DNA of 64,000 nt, taken from assembly GCA_004331795.1 (NCBI GenBank), contig SJSR01000002.1:789883-853882 (forward strand), written 5' to 3'. Each line of letters begins with the position of its first letter. The stretch's first letter is position 1. Positions 8,910 through 21,349 of the stretch are shown here, one piece after another. This DNA comes from Erythrobacteraceae bacterium CFH 75059. GTDB taxonomy: Bacteria > Pseudomonadota > Alphaproteobacteria > Sphingomonadales > Sphingomonadaceae. Below the pieces are notes generated by a model. It ran no database searches. It had not been told where the DNA came from and saw nothing but the letters and a program-made list of their open reading frames with translations. The position numbers were made by a program, and so were the translations under genes.

Positions 8910-10151
8910 ATGACCCACAGCCTGATGATGCCGCCCCCCGGACTGATCGATCCGGTCCCAGTCCCGCGCCCTGCTGCGGATGAAGGGGCCGCGCGCCTCG
9001 ACCTGCTTGGCCGGAGCCGCGGGGACATCGCGGCGCTGTTTGCGGAAGCGGGTCTTGATGCGCGCCAGGCACGCCTTCGTTCCCGCCAGGTGTTCCACTG
9101 GATCTACCATCGCGGCGAAACGGATTTCGAGGCGATGACCGACATCGCCAAGGCCATGCGCCCCTGGCTCGCCGAACGGTTCGTCGTCGGACGCCCGCAC
9201 GTGGTGGAGTCGCAGCATTCGCGCGACGGCACCCGCAAGTGGCTGCTGCAGACAGCCGACGGGCACGATTTCGAAATGGTGTTCATCCCGGACGCGGACC
9301 GGGGCACCTTGTGCGTGTCCAGTCAGGTCGGCTGCACGCTGAACTGCCGGTTCTGCCACACCGGAACCATGCGGCTCGTGCGCAATCTGACCGCTGCCGA
9401 GATCGTCGGCCAGGTCATGCTGGCACGCGATGCGCTGGGCGAGTGGCCGCGCGGCAACGGCACCATGGCCGGTCTCGATACGGACGAAAGCGCCGGGCAC
9501 TACACGTCCGATGGCCGGCTGCTCACCAACATCGTGATGATGGGCATGGGCGAACCGCTCTACAATTTCGACAATGTCCGCGACGCCCTGAACGTGATCA
9601 TGGACGGCGACGGGCTCGCGCTGTCGAAGCGCCGGATCACGCTCTCGACGAGCGGCGTCGTGCCGATGATGCAGCGCTGCGGCGAGGAGATCGGCGTCAA
9701 TCTGGCAGTGTCGCTTCACGCCGTCACCAAGGAGGTGCGCGACGAGATCGTGCCGCTGAACCGCAAGTACGGCATCGACGAACTCCTGCGCGCCTGCGCC
9801 GCCTATCCCGGCGCGTCGAACGCCCGGCGGATCACCTTCGAATACGTGATGCTGCGGGACAAGAACGACAGCGACGACGACGCGCGCGAACTGGTGCGGT
9901 TGCTGCGCGCCTACAAGCTGCCGGCGAAGGTCAACCTCATCCCGTTCAACCCGTGGCCCGGCGCGCCGTACGAGTGCTCGTCTCCCGAGCGGGTGAAGCG
10001 GTTTTCGGAAATCGTGTTCGCCGCCGGGATCAGCGCCCCGGTGCGCACGCCGAGGGGCCGCGACATCGACGCGGCCTGCGGCCAGTTGCGCACGGCCGCC
10101 GAAAAGCGCAGCCGCGCCGAACGCGACCGCGCCGCACTTGCCGCTGCCTGA
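8910..10151 (+). CDS. rlmN: Dual-specificity 23S rRNA/tRNA adenine-C2 methyltransferase
   Basis: RlmN methylates C2 of A2503 in 23S rRNA and of A37 in some tRNAs by radical-SAM chemistry. The 413-residue product has the iron-sulphur motif CTLNCRFC (Cys142, Cys146, Cys149), the conserved block [17 protein letters not shown] and the methyl-carrying cysteine Cys390 near the C-terminus in DIDAACGQL. The second catalytic cysteine is in the usual Cys-Ser-Ser-Pro-type loop near residue 355. The start at 8910 is the first ATG after the promoter and has no clear Shine-Dalgarno sequence. Downstream lies the SDR gene, 63 bases away. Confidence 0.96.
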   Translation: MTHSLMMPPPGLIDPVPVPRPAADEGAARLDLLGRSRGDIAALFAEAGLDARQARLRSRQVFHWIYHRGETDFEAMTDIAKAMRPWLAERFVVGRPHVVESQHSRDGTRKWLLQTADGHDFEMVFIPDADRGTLCVSSQVGCTLNCRFCHTGTMRLVRNLTAAEIVGQVMLARDALGEWPRGNGTMAGLDTDESAGHYTSDGRLLTNIVMMGMGEPLYNFDNVRDALNVIMDGDGLALSKRRITLSTSGVVPMMQRCGEEIGVNLAVSLHAVTKEVRDEIVPLNRKYGIDELLRACAAYPGASNARRITFEYVMLRDKNDSDDDARELVRLLRAYKLPAKVNLIPFNPWPGAPYECSSPERVKRFSEIVFAAGISAPVRTPRGRDIDAACGQLRTAAEKRSRAERDRAALAAA

Positions 10152-10214
10152 GCGTGTCGCCGCGCTGCGCACCCCCGCGCCGCCCTCGTGAACGCGGCGT
10201 GTGATCGGGAGGGC

Positions 10215-10997
10215 ATGGTGACCCGCCCTGCGGTGCTCGTCACCGGCGCCGCCCGCCGGGTCGGGAAGGCCATCGCGGAGCGGTTCGCCGCCGCAGGCTG
10301 GCACGTGGTGATCCACCACCGCACGTCTGGATCGCAGGCTGACGCTCTGGCGGCAAGGCTGCCCTCGGCGGAGACCGTCGAGTGCGACCTTGCGGACGCC
10401 GAGGCGGTGGCACGGATGGTGGCCCGGGTGGCCGAGGGATGCGAGGATTGGCGAGCCTGCGTCGCGTCGGCCTCCGTGTTCGAGGAGGACGACGTCGAGG
10501 CGTTCGATCCGCAGGTGTTCGCGCGTGCCATGGACGTCAACGCGGCGGGCGCCGTGCGCCTGTTGCAGCTCTATCTCCGCCACGCCCGCGCGGCGCCTGG
10601 CCGGCGCGCCATCGCCATCACCGATCAGAAGCTCGCCAATCCGAACCCCGATTTCTTTTCCTACACGCTCAGCAAGGCGGCGCTGGCTGCGGCCGTGCCG
10701 TTGCTGGCGATGGGCGCGGCGCGGCGGGAGGACCGAGTCTATGCTGTCGCTCCGGGCGCGATCCTGCCCAGCCATGACCAGACCGATGCCGAGGCCGAGA
10801 CCTCGCATCGGCTCAACCTCCTGCGCCGCCGCACGGGAGCCGCGGAAGTGGGCGATGCGTGCGTGTTCCTGGCGCAGGGACTGGTGGCGAGTGGCGAGAC
10901 GATCTTCGTCGACAGCGGGCAGCACCTGCTGCGGCAGCCGCGCGACGTGATCTACCTGGCGCGCGGCTCGCACGCTGGTCCCGCGCACAAGCGCTGA
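10215..10997 (+). CDS. Pteridine-reductase-like SDR (PTR1/FolM type)
   Basis: A 260-residue short-chain dehydrogenase. The NADPH loop reads TGAARRVG, the Thr-Gly-x-x-x-Arg-x-Gly form typical of pteridine reductases rather than classical SDRs. In the active site the usual serine is replaced by Asp137, thirteen residues before Tyr150 (motif YTLSK, Lys154), the same spacing as Asp181/Tyr194/Lys198 of PTR1. The C-terminus has IFVDSGQHL. A role in reducing dihydropterins for folate or biopterin is therefore likely but not proven. The start could be ATG 10215 or GTG 10218, both just after GGGAGGG; an upstream in-frame start at 10188 is less likely. Confidence 0.72.
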   Translation: MVTRPAVLVTGAARRVGKAIAERFAAAGWHVVIHHRTSGSQADALAARLPSAETVECDLADAEAVARMVARVAEGCEDWRACVASASVFEEDDVEAFDPQVFARAMDVNAAGAVRLLQLYLRHARAAPGRRAIAITDQKLANPNPDFFSYTLSKAALAAAVPLLAMGAARREDRVYAVAPGAILPSHDQTDAEAETSHRLNLLRRRTGAAEVGDACVFLAQGLVASGETIFVDSGQHLLRQPRDVIYLARGSHAGPAHKR

Positions 10998-11024
10998 GGA
11001 TGGAAAGCCGCCGCGCGCGGCTCT

Positions 11025-12284
11025 ATGCGCACGTCCATGAGCAGGACCCTTTTTGACGCACTCATCGGCCGCACTGTTCGCCGGGGCCGGCTCGAGATCC
11101 GCCATGCCGACGGCACGATCGTCCGCTTCGGAACGGCGGCGCCCGGCTGTCCGGACGTGGCTGTCCGCTTCACCGATGCGCGCGTTCCGCGCGATATCCT
11201 GATGGATCTTGCGCTTGGCGCCGCCGAGGCCTTCATGGACGGCAGGCTCGTGATCGAGCGCGGCGATGTCATGGAGCTCGCGCAACTGCTGCGGATGAAC
11301 GCCCGCTGGGACGAAGGCGGCCGCAAGCCGCGCGCCCACCCGCTCCGCCGCCTCGCCAACCGCGCCGCCTTCACGGTGGAGCAGGTCAACCGGCAGATGG
11401 GTGCGCGCAGCAATGTCGCGCATCACTACGACATCGGCAATGCGCTGTACCGGCTGATGCTCGATGCGGAGCACATGCAGTACAGCTGCGCCTACTGGCC
11501 TCGCGAGGACATGACCCTTGCCGAGGCGCAGGAGGCGAAGTTGGCCCACATCGCCGCCAAGCTGGCGTTGCGCGCCGGCGACATGGTGCTCGACATCGGC
11601 TGCGGATGGGGCGGCATGGCGATCTATCTCGCCCGCCATTTCGACGTGCGCGTGCACGGCATCACCCTGTCGGCCGAACAGCTTGCGCTGGCGCGGGAGC
11701 GGGCGGAGGAAGCGGGCGTCGCGGACCGGATCACCTTCGAGCTGATCGACTACCGCGACTTGCCGGCCCGGCAGTTCCGATACGACCGGATCGTGTCGGT
11801 CGGCATGTTCGAGCATGTCGGCCGTCCGCAGTTCGCCACGTTCTTCCGCACGTGCGCATCGTTGCTCGAGGAGGACGGGGTGATGCTGCTGCACACGATC
11901 GGCCGGATGGGTTCGCCCGGCACCACCGATGCTTTCACCCGCAAGTACATCTTCCCCGGCGGCTACATCCCTGCCTTGTCCGAGACGGTGGTCGCCAGCG
12001 AACACGTGCGCCTGATCGCGGCGGATGTGGAGACGTGGCGTCTCCACTACGCGCGCACGCTGCGGGCATGGTATGCGAACTGCCAGACGCACCGCGAGGC
12101 GATCACGGCGCTGTTCGACGAGCGGTTCTTCCGCATGTGGACCTTCTACCTTGCCGGGGCGACCGCCGCCTTCGAGAGTGGGGCCATGTGCAACTACCAG
12201 ATCCAGTACGTTCGCCGGCGCGACGCCCTGCCGCTGACCCGCGACTACATGATCGAAGCCGAGCGCGCCCTCCTCGGCAGCTAG
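11025..12284 (+). CDS. cfa: Cyclopropane-fatty-acyl-phospholipid synthase
   Basis: It adds a methylene group from S-adenosylmethionine across the double bond of unsaturated acyl chains in membrane phospholipids. The 419-residue product has the family's N-terminal lipid-handling domain and the link sequence ARSNVAHHYDIGNALY. The SAM-binding glycine motif is VLDIGCGWGGMAIYLA, followed by IVSVGMFEHVG and HTIGRMGSPG, ending in the CNYQIQY block. Start is ATG 11025 or the in-frame ATG 11037; neither has a strong ribosome-binding site. It follows the SDR gene by 27 bases and precedes argG. Confidence 0.93.
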   Translation: MRTSMSRTLFDALIGRTVRRGRLEIRHADGTIVRFGTAAPGCPDVAVRFTDARVPRDILMDLALGAAEAFMDGRLVIERGDVMELAQLLRMNARWDEGGRKPRAHPLRRLANRAAFTVEQVNRQMGARSNVAHHYDIGNALYRLMLDAEHMQYSCAYWPREDMTLAEAQEAKLAHIAAKLALRAGDMVLDIGCGWGGMAIYLARHFDVRVHGITLSAEQLALARERAEEAGVADRITFELIDYRDLPARQFRYDRIVSVGMFEHVGRPQFATFFRTCASLLEEDGVMLLHTIGRMGSPGTTDAFTRKYIFPGGYIPALSETVVASEHVRLIAADVETWRLHYARTLRAWYANCQTHREAITALFDERFFRMWTFYLAGATAAFESGAMCNYQIQYVRRRDALPLTRDYMIEAERALLGS

Positions 12285-12350
12285 CGGATCATTGTGCCCG
12301 GCGGCTTCGGCTGTTACCTGCCCGCCGCCACGTCTGAACCGGAGCCGCCC

Positions 12351-13568
12351 ATGCCGCCCATCAAGAAAGTCGTTCTCGCCTATTCCGGCGGTCTCGACAC
12401 CAGCGTCATCCTGAAGTGGCTGCAGGTCGAACGGGGCTGCGAGGTGGTGACCTTCACCGCGGACCTCGGCCAGGGCGAGGAGCTGGAGCCGGCCCGGGAA
12501 AAGGCCCGCGCCATGGGGCTGCCCGACGCCAGCATCTTCATCGAGGACTTGCGCGAAGAATTCGTGCGCGATTTCGTCTTTCCCATGATGCGCGCCAACG
12601 CCCGTTACGAAGGCGACTATCTGCTCGGCACCTCCATCGCCCGGCCGCTGATTTCCAAGCGCCTCGTCGAGATCGCCCGCGAGGTGGGCGCCGACGCCAT
12701 CGCCCATGGTGCGACCGGCAAGGGCAACGACCAGGTCCGCTTCGAACTGTCCGCCTACGCGCTCGCGCCCGACATCCGCATCGTCGCCCCGTGGCGCGAA
12801 TGGGACCTGACCAGCCGCACCGCGCTCATCGACTGGGCCGAGAATCACCAGATCCAGGTGCCTCGGGACAAGCGCGGGGAAAGCCCGTTCTCCACCGACG
12901 CCAACCTCCTGCACACCTCGTCCGAGGGCAAGGTGCTGGAGGATCCGTGGGACGAAGTGCCGTCCTATGTCTACTCCCGGACCGTCGATCCCGAGGATGC
13001 GCCCGACACGGCCGAGACGATCACCGTCGACTTCGTGAGCGGCGACGGGGTCGCGCTCAACGGCGAGGCCATGTCGCCCGCCACCCTGCTCGCGGCGCTC
13101 AACGAACTGGGCCGCCGCCACGGGATCGGCCGGCTCGACCTCGTCGAGAACCGCTTCGTCGGCATGAAGAGCCGCGGGATGTACGAAACCCCCGGTGGCA
13201 CCATCTACGCCGCCGCGCATCGCGGGATCGAGCAGCTCACCCTCGACCGCGGCGCGGCGCATCTCAAGGACGAACTGATGCCGCGCTATGCCGAACTCGT
13301 CTACAACGGCTTCTGGTTCTCGCCCGAGCGCGAGATGCTCCAGGCCGCCATCGACCACAGCCAGGCGAAGGTCGAGGGCACCGTCCGCCTCAGGCTCTAC
13401 AAGGGCCACGTCCAGGTCACCGGGCGCCGCTCGCCGCAGTCGCTCTATTCCGAACGCCACGTCACCTTCGAGGACGACGCCGGCGCCTACGACCAGCAGG
13501 ACGCCGAAGGGTTCATCAAGCTGAACGCCCTGCGCCTGAGGCTGCTCGCCCGGCGCGACCGCGCATAA
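12351..13568 (+). CDS. argG: Argininosuccinate synthase
   Basis: It joins citrulline and aspartate with ATP in arginine synthesis. The 405-residue product begins [20 protein letters not shown], with the PP-loop AYSGGLDTS. It continues with [21 protein letters not shown]-like [12 protein letters not shown] and the C-terminal half containing [16 protein letters not shown]. The start at 12351 has GGAG eight bases upstream; an in-frame start at 12294 would add nineteen residues not found in the family. Confidence 0.97.
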   Translation: MPPIKKVVLAYSGGLDTSVILKWLQVERGCEVVTFTADLGQGEELEPAREKARAMGLPDASIFIEDLREEFVRDFVFPMMRANARYEGDYLLGTSIARPLISKRLVEIAREVGADAIAHGATGKGNDQVRFELSAYALAPDIRIVAPWREWDLTSRTALIDWAENHQIQVPRDKRGESPFSTDANLLHTSSEGKVLEDPWDEVPSYVYSRTVDPEDAPDTAETITVDFVSGDGVALNGEAMSPATLLAALNELGRRHGIGRLDLVENRFVGMKSRGMYETPGGTIYAAAHRGIEQLTLDRGAAHLKDELMPRYAELVYNGFWFSPEREMLQAAIDHSQAKVEGTVRLRLYKGHVQVTGRRSPQSLYSERHVTFEDDAGAYDQQDAEGFIKLNALRLRLLARRDRA

Positions 13569-13588
13569 CGCCCCTGCCCGCCGCGTGT

Positions 13589-13624
13589 TCCACAGTTTTG
13601 CACTCAACTCGTCGATGAACTGTG
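13589..13624. terminator. Inverted repeat after argG
   Basis: CCACAGTT (13589-13596) and AACTGTGG (13617-13624) form a perfect 8-bp inverted repeat with a 20-base loop, 21 bases after the argG stop and 86 bases before the next start. The long loop and lack of a T run make it a weak terminator. An operator for the RlpA-like gene is an equal possibility. Confidence 0.35.
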
Positions 13625-13709
13625 GCACGAATGGGGCAGACGGCCCGCCCGCTTAACGACTCCCCGGCGGTCTGCGCCTAGAAGCCTGCGCAGTCCAACG
13701 GGAGGTTCC

Positions 13710-14213
13710 ATGACCAGACGTTTGATCCGCCTGGGCGCGTTCGCCCTCGCCATGTCGACGCCGGCCGCCGCCAGCGACAACGCCGACACGGCTCTGCCGA
13801 CGCAGCCGCCGGTCGCCGCCGAAGCCGACGCCGCGACCGAAGCACCGGCCGCGCCGGCCGCCGCGCCGCGCAGCTGGGCCGAGGCGACGCCGGCCGCGCG
13901 CGAGAAGCGCGAGGACGGACGCCTGATCGGTTCGGGCCGCGCCTCCTTCTACGCCGCCGAGTTTCACGGCCGCCGCACCGCCAGCGGGGCGCGCTTCGAC
14001 ATGCACGCCCTGACCGCGGCGCACCGCACCCTGCCCTTCGGCAGCCGCGTGCGCGTCACCAACGCCCGCAACGGCCGCTCCGTCGTCGTCACCATCAACG
14101 ATCGCGGCCCGTTCCACGACAGCCGCATCCTCGATGTCAGCCGCGCCGCGGCCGAGCGGCTGGCCATGATCAACGCCGGCTCCGCCCCGGTGCGGCTGGA
14201 GCTGCTGGGCTAG
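13710..14213 (+). CDS. RlpA-like double-psi beta-barrel protein
   Basis: A 167-residue exported protein with a signal peptide (residues 1-21) and an Ala/Pro/Glu-rich low-complexity linker to about residue 65. The double-psi beta-barrel follows: [21 protein letters not shown], then [13 protein letters not shown] [14 protein letters not shown], then the catalytic-type [16 protein letters not shown]. Known RlpA proteins cleave naked glycan strands at the septum. This one lacks the SPOR domain that targets RlpA to the septum and lacks a lipobox, so a generic cell-wall role is the safer reading. GGGAGG precedes the ATG. Its TAG stop overlaps the stop of the convergent gene in a CTAG. Confidence 0.83.
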   Translation: MTRRLIRLGAFALAMSTPAAASDNADTALPTQPPVAAEADAATEAPAAPAAAPRSWAEATPAAREKREDGRLIGSGRASFYAAEFHGRRTASGARFDMHALTAAHRTLPFGSRVRVTNARNGRSVVVTINDRGPFHDSRILDVSRAAAERLAMINAGSAPVRLELLG

Positions 14214-15091
14214 TCCGCCCCGTCCCCTCCACCCTCGTCGCCGGCCCCTTCGTCCGCGTCCGTCTTCGCTCCGGCGGCGCGCGCGTCGAGCCGCTCGTCC
14301 AGCTCCTCCCACGAGGCGATCAGCCACCACTCCTCCAGCCCCTCCTCGAAGGCGGCGAACTGCGCCAGCGCAAGGTCGGGATCCTCGCTCAGCTCCTCGG
14401 GCAGCGGCGCGCGCGGTGGCCGCGCGGCCTCCATCGCCGCCCAGCGCTCCTCCAGCGTCGGCGCCATGACGCCGGAGCCGCCCGGCGCGGGTGCCGACAT
14501 GGACCGTGTGTGACACCGTCCTGAGCCAGCGCAAGCGGGCGCCGGATCGGGCGGCGGCGGCAGCGCGCCGCCGGACTCCACCGTCGCCAGCACCGTGTCG
14601 AAATCCTCCGCCAGCGCCGCCGTGTCGGCATCCTCCACCAGCCGGTCGAGCCGCGCCAGATGGGCGAGCAGCAGGCGCGCGTCGTAGCGGCGGCGGGTGC
14701 CGACGACCTCGCCCCGGAACCACACCTCCTCCTCCACCCCGTCGAGCGCGCGGCAGGCGAGCACCTCCTCGGCCTGCGTCCGCGCGACCAGCAGCGCGGC
14801 GTCCCACGCCCGCCGGAACTGCGCGCAGGCACGCCGCTGGCGATAGGCGGTCTGGTGGCTGACCCCGGCGGCCCTGGCGGCCGACCGCGCCGACCCGCAC
14901 TCCGCCAGCCGCGACAGGAACGCCGCCTGCCGCGCGGCGGTGAACTGATGCTGCGCTGCGCGCGTGTCGTCGGCGGGAAGCTCGTCGATGAGGGCGGTGA
15001 GCGACGGGGCGGAGACGGTGGAAGTCGAACCCACAGGGTCGTGAGTGTCAGCCGCAGCACCGGGCGAGAGGATGGCGGTGTGGAGGGTCAT
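14210..15091 (-). CDS. Helix-turn-helix protein of unknown function
   Basis: A 293-residue protein. Residues 45-85 contain a helix-turn-helix-like stretch ([20 protein letters not shown], then [14 protein letters not shown]), comparable to phage terminase small subunits and resolvase-type DNA binders. A helical region with [18 protein letters not shown] and [13 protein letters not shown] follows. The C-terminal 90 residues are acidic and Pro/Ala-rich. No catalytic motif is seen. No other phage gene is near, so a host regulator is as likely as a phage relic. It lies 72 bases behind the type IIG-like gene in the same direction; a GGAG is eleven bases upstream of the ATG. Confidence 0.65.
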   Translation of the reverse strand: MTLHTAILSPGAAADTHDPVGSTSTVSAPSLTALIDELPADDTRAAQHQFTAARQAAFLSRLAECGSARSAARAAGVSHQTAYRQRRACAQFRRAWDAALLVARTQAEEVLACRALDGVEEEVWFRGEVVGTRRRYDARLLLAHLARLDRLVEDADTAALAEDFDTVLATVESGGALPPPPDPAPACAGSGRCHTRSMSAPAPGGSGVMAPTLEERWAAMEAARPPRAPLPEELSEDPDLALAQFAAFEEGLEEWWLIASWEELDERLDARAAGAKTDADEGAGDEGGGDGAD

Positions 15092-15163
15092 GCGCGGTTC
15101 TCCATGGGAGCAGGGGAACCGGGGAGCATGGCATGGGTGGGGGTGTGTAGGATAGGAGGCAGG

Positions 15164-17553
15164 TCAGCGAGGCAAGAAGCCCAGTTCGTAGACCATCGGG
15201 CGCAGCTTTTCGGTGAGCGCGGCGTAGGCCTGCTTGAACGGGTCGAAGTCGGTGAGTTCGGTATCACCATAGGCTTCGAGCGCGCGGCGCACCTGATACC
15301 ATCCCGCATCGGCGCGGTTCAGCTTGTATTCCTGCCTGATCCTGTTTGGGAAGCTGGTGGCGTGGAAGCGCTGGAACAGCTTGCGCCCTTCATCGAGCAC
15401 GCACCTAGCCTCGGGCGATAATGCCATGCCCGCCATGTAGCGCACCATGAAATCGCTTTCGAACCGCGCCTTGGCCCCGACTTCGGCTTCGGTGAAGGGG
15501 ATGAAATGATTGGTGAGGCTCCAGTCGCGATCATTCCAGCGCAGCCCATCCGCCCCGGCGGTGAGGTTGCTGCCGTTGAACAGCATCCAGACGAGGCAGT
15601 CGGATTTAAATTCTTCTGTGAGCGGCTGCGAGGGCTGCAAAAACTGGTCGCGGTCGTTGAGCCATGTCGGCTTTATCAGGCGGCGAACGGAGAAGACGAT
15701 GGCGGCTTGCCAGAGGTTTTCGGGAGTTATGAAGAACGCACCCGCATTGCAGTATCCGGAAGAGAAAAGTGCGGTCATTATTGCTGTTTTCTGGGGCATA
15801 TTGCTGTTCGATAACATGCTCCCAATTGCGCCGTCGGCCCACTTGTCGCCTCGAAGATCTTTGGTTGGTCCTGGAGGCGACAACGCGTTTTTCAGTGGCA
15901 ACGCATCCTGCTTATTGGAGCGAGGACGGATAATCCAGTCTGAAAGCAAGTCTCGTTCCGAAGCACGGTAAAAGATCTTTTCTCCAACGACATTGCCCGC
16001 TTTATCGAGCGCAATTGTGCTAACGGATACTGCGGGCTGATTTAAGCCAGTATCCCAAATCAGAAACCCAATCGGGAAATTGCCATTCAGTCCATCGAAT
16101 GCTTTGCTGTGCACCACGAACCCATCAAGGTATCGCGCTGTCCATAGCTGTCGAAACTGAGCAAAGTTCGGCGCGTTCACATATTTCAGCGTGCTGAACA
16201 TAGCTAATTTCGTTGTTGGCAATTCCAGCAAGATTCGATGCACAAACTGCACAAACAGCTCGCGCGCTGCGTAACCGAGATGCCCCATGCTGTGGCTGAT
16301 TTTGGTCTTGGACACCCCCTTTTTATTGTCGCCCTCTCCCCTGATCGTTTCGTAGTTTCCGCTTTCACCATAAGGCGGATTGATCAGCACCAGGATCGGC
16401 TTCGCGCCCTTCTTGCCCTCGCGTGCATCGGCAATCGCCTGACGCAGCGCCATCGGCACCTTGCCTGACAGATCATAGTCAATCTCGCCAAAATCGGTCA
16501 CATCGTCGTTGAGGTAGTCGTATTGAAAAATCTCCGCCCCGGCGAAGGCCGGGTTGCTGCGCATGATCGTCACGTCCTCCTGATCCAGCGTGGACATGAA
16601 AACATTGCGCAGGTTGGAATGCTTGGCCTCCAGATTGCCGACGCCCGCACACATGTCCCAGACGATATATTTCTGCTGCCAGTCCTCGCCAAGCGTGGCG
16701 ACAAGCTGGTCGTAGGCTTTGTCGACGATATGCAGCGGGGTGTAGAAAGCGCCCTTGAACTTCTGCTCGTCCATGGGCAGCAGGCTGTCACGCCGTTCAA
16801 GCAGATAGCGGCGATGGTTCTGCTCGGGCGGACGGTGATAGATGTTCCAAAAATTGCGATAGCCGCGCTCGCTGGCCAATTCGTATTGCTCGGCCCCCAT
16901 GATGAACACCGGCTTGTCGCCGCTGAACAGCAGGCGCGCTGGCAGGTTGCGCATCGTCTCGTTGCGGCCATCGTGCATGATGTCGGCAAAGAACAGCACG
17001 GCGTAATCGGCCTCGCGCTTCACGCCGAGTTCCGCGCCGACCATCGCCACCCACTTGTCGAACACCTGCCGGAGGTTGTCGGGAGTGATTGGGGTGCGGA
17101 TGATCCGACCTTCACGCACCGCATCCTTGGTGGCCTTGATAAATTCTGCCTCGTAATCCTCGATCCGGTAGAGAATGAAATGCGTTTCGATGGTTGGCGC
17201 AATTTGCGCGGCAAGCGCCTTGTCTGCGGCTGAGCCGGATTTGGGCCAGACGATTGACTTATCATCGAGCAGCGGCATGGCGTGTTCGGTCGCCATCAAC
17301 GCCGCCTTTTCGCGGTCAACCACACAAAGGAAGCCGGGGATCGCTTCGCCCCGCTTGCGTGCTGCACGGACGTAAACCAGCAGTTGCGCGAACATCAGCA
17401 GCGGCGGTGTGGGCGCTTCCTTGGCTTCGAACCAGATTTCCGGTGTCTGGATATCGACCAGACCCTTGAACACGCCTTTGAGACCCAACGCCTTGATGTA
17501 GGCATCCTTGACGTCTTCTTCGGTGCGGGCGCGATGCAGGTCTTCGCGCAAGC

Positions 17554-17557
<4 letters not shown>
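15164..17557 (-). CDS. Type IIG-like restriction-modification protein (nuclease plus N6-adenine methyltransferase)
   Basis: A single 797-residue chain with a type IIG domain order. Residues 1-130 look like a PD-(D/E)xK nuclease: Asp35, then Glu44-Ala-Lys46 (IWFEAK), and a downstream [11 protein letters not shown] helix. Residues 266-470 are the methyltransferase: FKGAFYTP (about 266), motif [12 protein letters not shown] (about 300) and motif [12 protein letters not shown] (about 392), the Asn-Pro-Pro-Tyr signature of N6-adenine enzymes. Residues 470-790 would be target recognition; much of the coding DNA for residues 405-650 is near 50% GC, far below the flanks. The ATG overlaps the uvrA stop as ATGA, with GGAGGCGGA upstream. 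The sequence specificity and whether it cuts are unknown; a solitary methyltransferase remains possible. Confidence 0.82.
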
Positions 17558-20532
<2,975 letters not shown>

Positions 20533-20543
20533 GAGGCGAGCGT

Positions 20544-20558
20544 GTTCCTGTGATGTTC
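20544..20558. promoter_or_regulatory. SOS box upstream of uvrA
   Basis: GTTC, seven bases, GTTC (20544-20547 and 20555-20558 on the plus strand) sits 12 bases upstream of the uvrA ATG, read as GAAC-N7-GAAC on the coding strand. It is the alphaproteobacterial LexA motif, as at recA. A TTGACT (20569-20564) placed 17 bases before the weak AACACG would put LexA between the -35 and -10 elements. The rest of the 195-base gap to the divergent lipoprotein gene shows nothing else clear. Confidence 0.78.
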
Positions 20559-20727
20559 GCGAGAGTCAAGGTGCGGCCCGTCCGGCATCCGCCCTGCCGA
20601 TGTAGGCGTCCTTGTCACTGCCGCAACTCGGCGGCCCTGGCGTGCGGGCAGGCACCGGATGTGCTATGACCCTGACGGGGTGGCGGCACTCGTCTTGCGC
20701 TCGGCGCCCGTCAACCGGGGGAACACC

Positions 20728-21321
20728 ATGAAAACGCACCTGTTCACTGTCGCCGTGCTTGCAAGCGGCGCGTCGCTCGCCGCTGGCTGCGGGTCACCCG
20801 CGCCGGCCGAAAGCGAAACCGGCCGCGGCGCGCTGTCCGAACCCGTCGACCTCGCGGGGGCGGCGAACGCGTCCGGGTCCGGCGTGAGCGCCGCCGCCCC
20901 GGCCGACGCGGCGGCGGTGGCAGAACCGGCTCCGCCCGCGCAAGCCGAAACGCCCGCCCCGACAACTGCCGCGGCGGGAGAGACGGTCGACAGCCTGCCC
21001 CTGCGGCGCGGCTACTATGTCGCCAGCGACACGCCGTGCGGTCAGGCGTCGAACGCCACGCTGATGCTCGTCACCCGCGAGGGCGTGTCCGCGTCGCGCT
21101 CGTCCTGCGAGACGCTCCGCATCGCGCGCACGGGCGCGCGCCGGTTCGAGGTGCGCGAACGCTGCGAGGACGAGGTCAGGACGACAACCTACGACATCCC
21201 CGCGAACGACCGCTTCACCAGCACGTCGGATTCCGGCTGGAGCAACAGCGCCCGCTTCTGCCCGCAGGCAAGCCTCCCGGAACCGTGGCGCGACAACGAC
21301 ATCTCCGATCTCCTGAACTAG
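20728..21321 (+). CDS. Lipoprotein of unknown function
   Basis: A 197-residue protein starting MKTHLFTVAVLASGASLAAG and then Cys21, a clean lipobox (LAAGC). An Ala/Pro-rich linker runs to about residue 90. The folded part begins LPLRRGYYVASDTPCGQA and contains cysteines that probably pair (CGQ, SSCET, RCED, FCPQ). It is lipid-anchored in the envelope; no function is recognised. GGGGGA precedes the ATG. A T-tailed hairpin follows its stop closely, so it is transcribed alone. It is divergent from uvrA. Confidence 0.8.
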   Translation: MKTHLFTVAVLASGASLAAGCGSPAPAESETGRGALSEPVDLAGAANASGSGVSAAAPADAAAVAEPAPPAQAETPAPTTAAAGETVDSLPLRRGYYVASDTPCGQASNATLMLVTREGVSASRSSCETLRIARTGARRFEVRERCEDEVRTTTYDIPANDRFTSTSDSGWSNSARFCPQASLPEPWRDNDISDLLN

Positions 21322-21328
21322 GCGGGTC

Positions 21329-21349
21329 GCCCCCTGCGAGGGGCTTTTT
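21329..21349 (+). terminator. Rho-independent terminator of the lipoprotein gene
   Basis: GCCCC (21329-21333) pairs with GGGGC (21340-21344) around a six-base loop, followed directly by TTTTT (21345-21349), eight bases after the stop codon. Confidence 0.85.

Noticed and set aside
8829..13628. A 1599-codon open frame on the minus strand opposite rlmN, the SDR, cfa and argG
   Set aside because: It is antisense to four well-identified genes, has no recognisable domain and shows the His/Asp/Val/Arg-rich composition of a mirror frame in GC-rich DNA.
14210..15091. Prophage remnant based on the terminase-like helix-turn-helix
   Set aside because: No integrase, portal, capsid, large terminase or attachment repeats are nearby, so only a single HTH protein is claimed.
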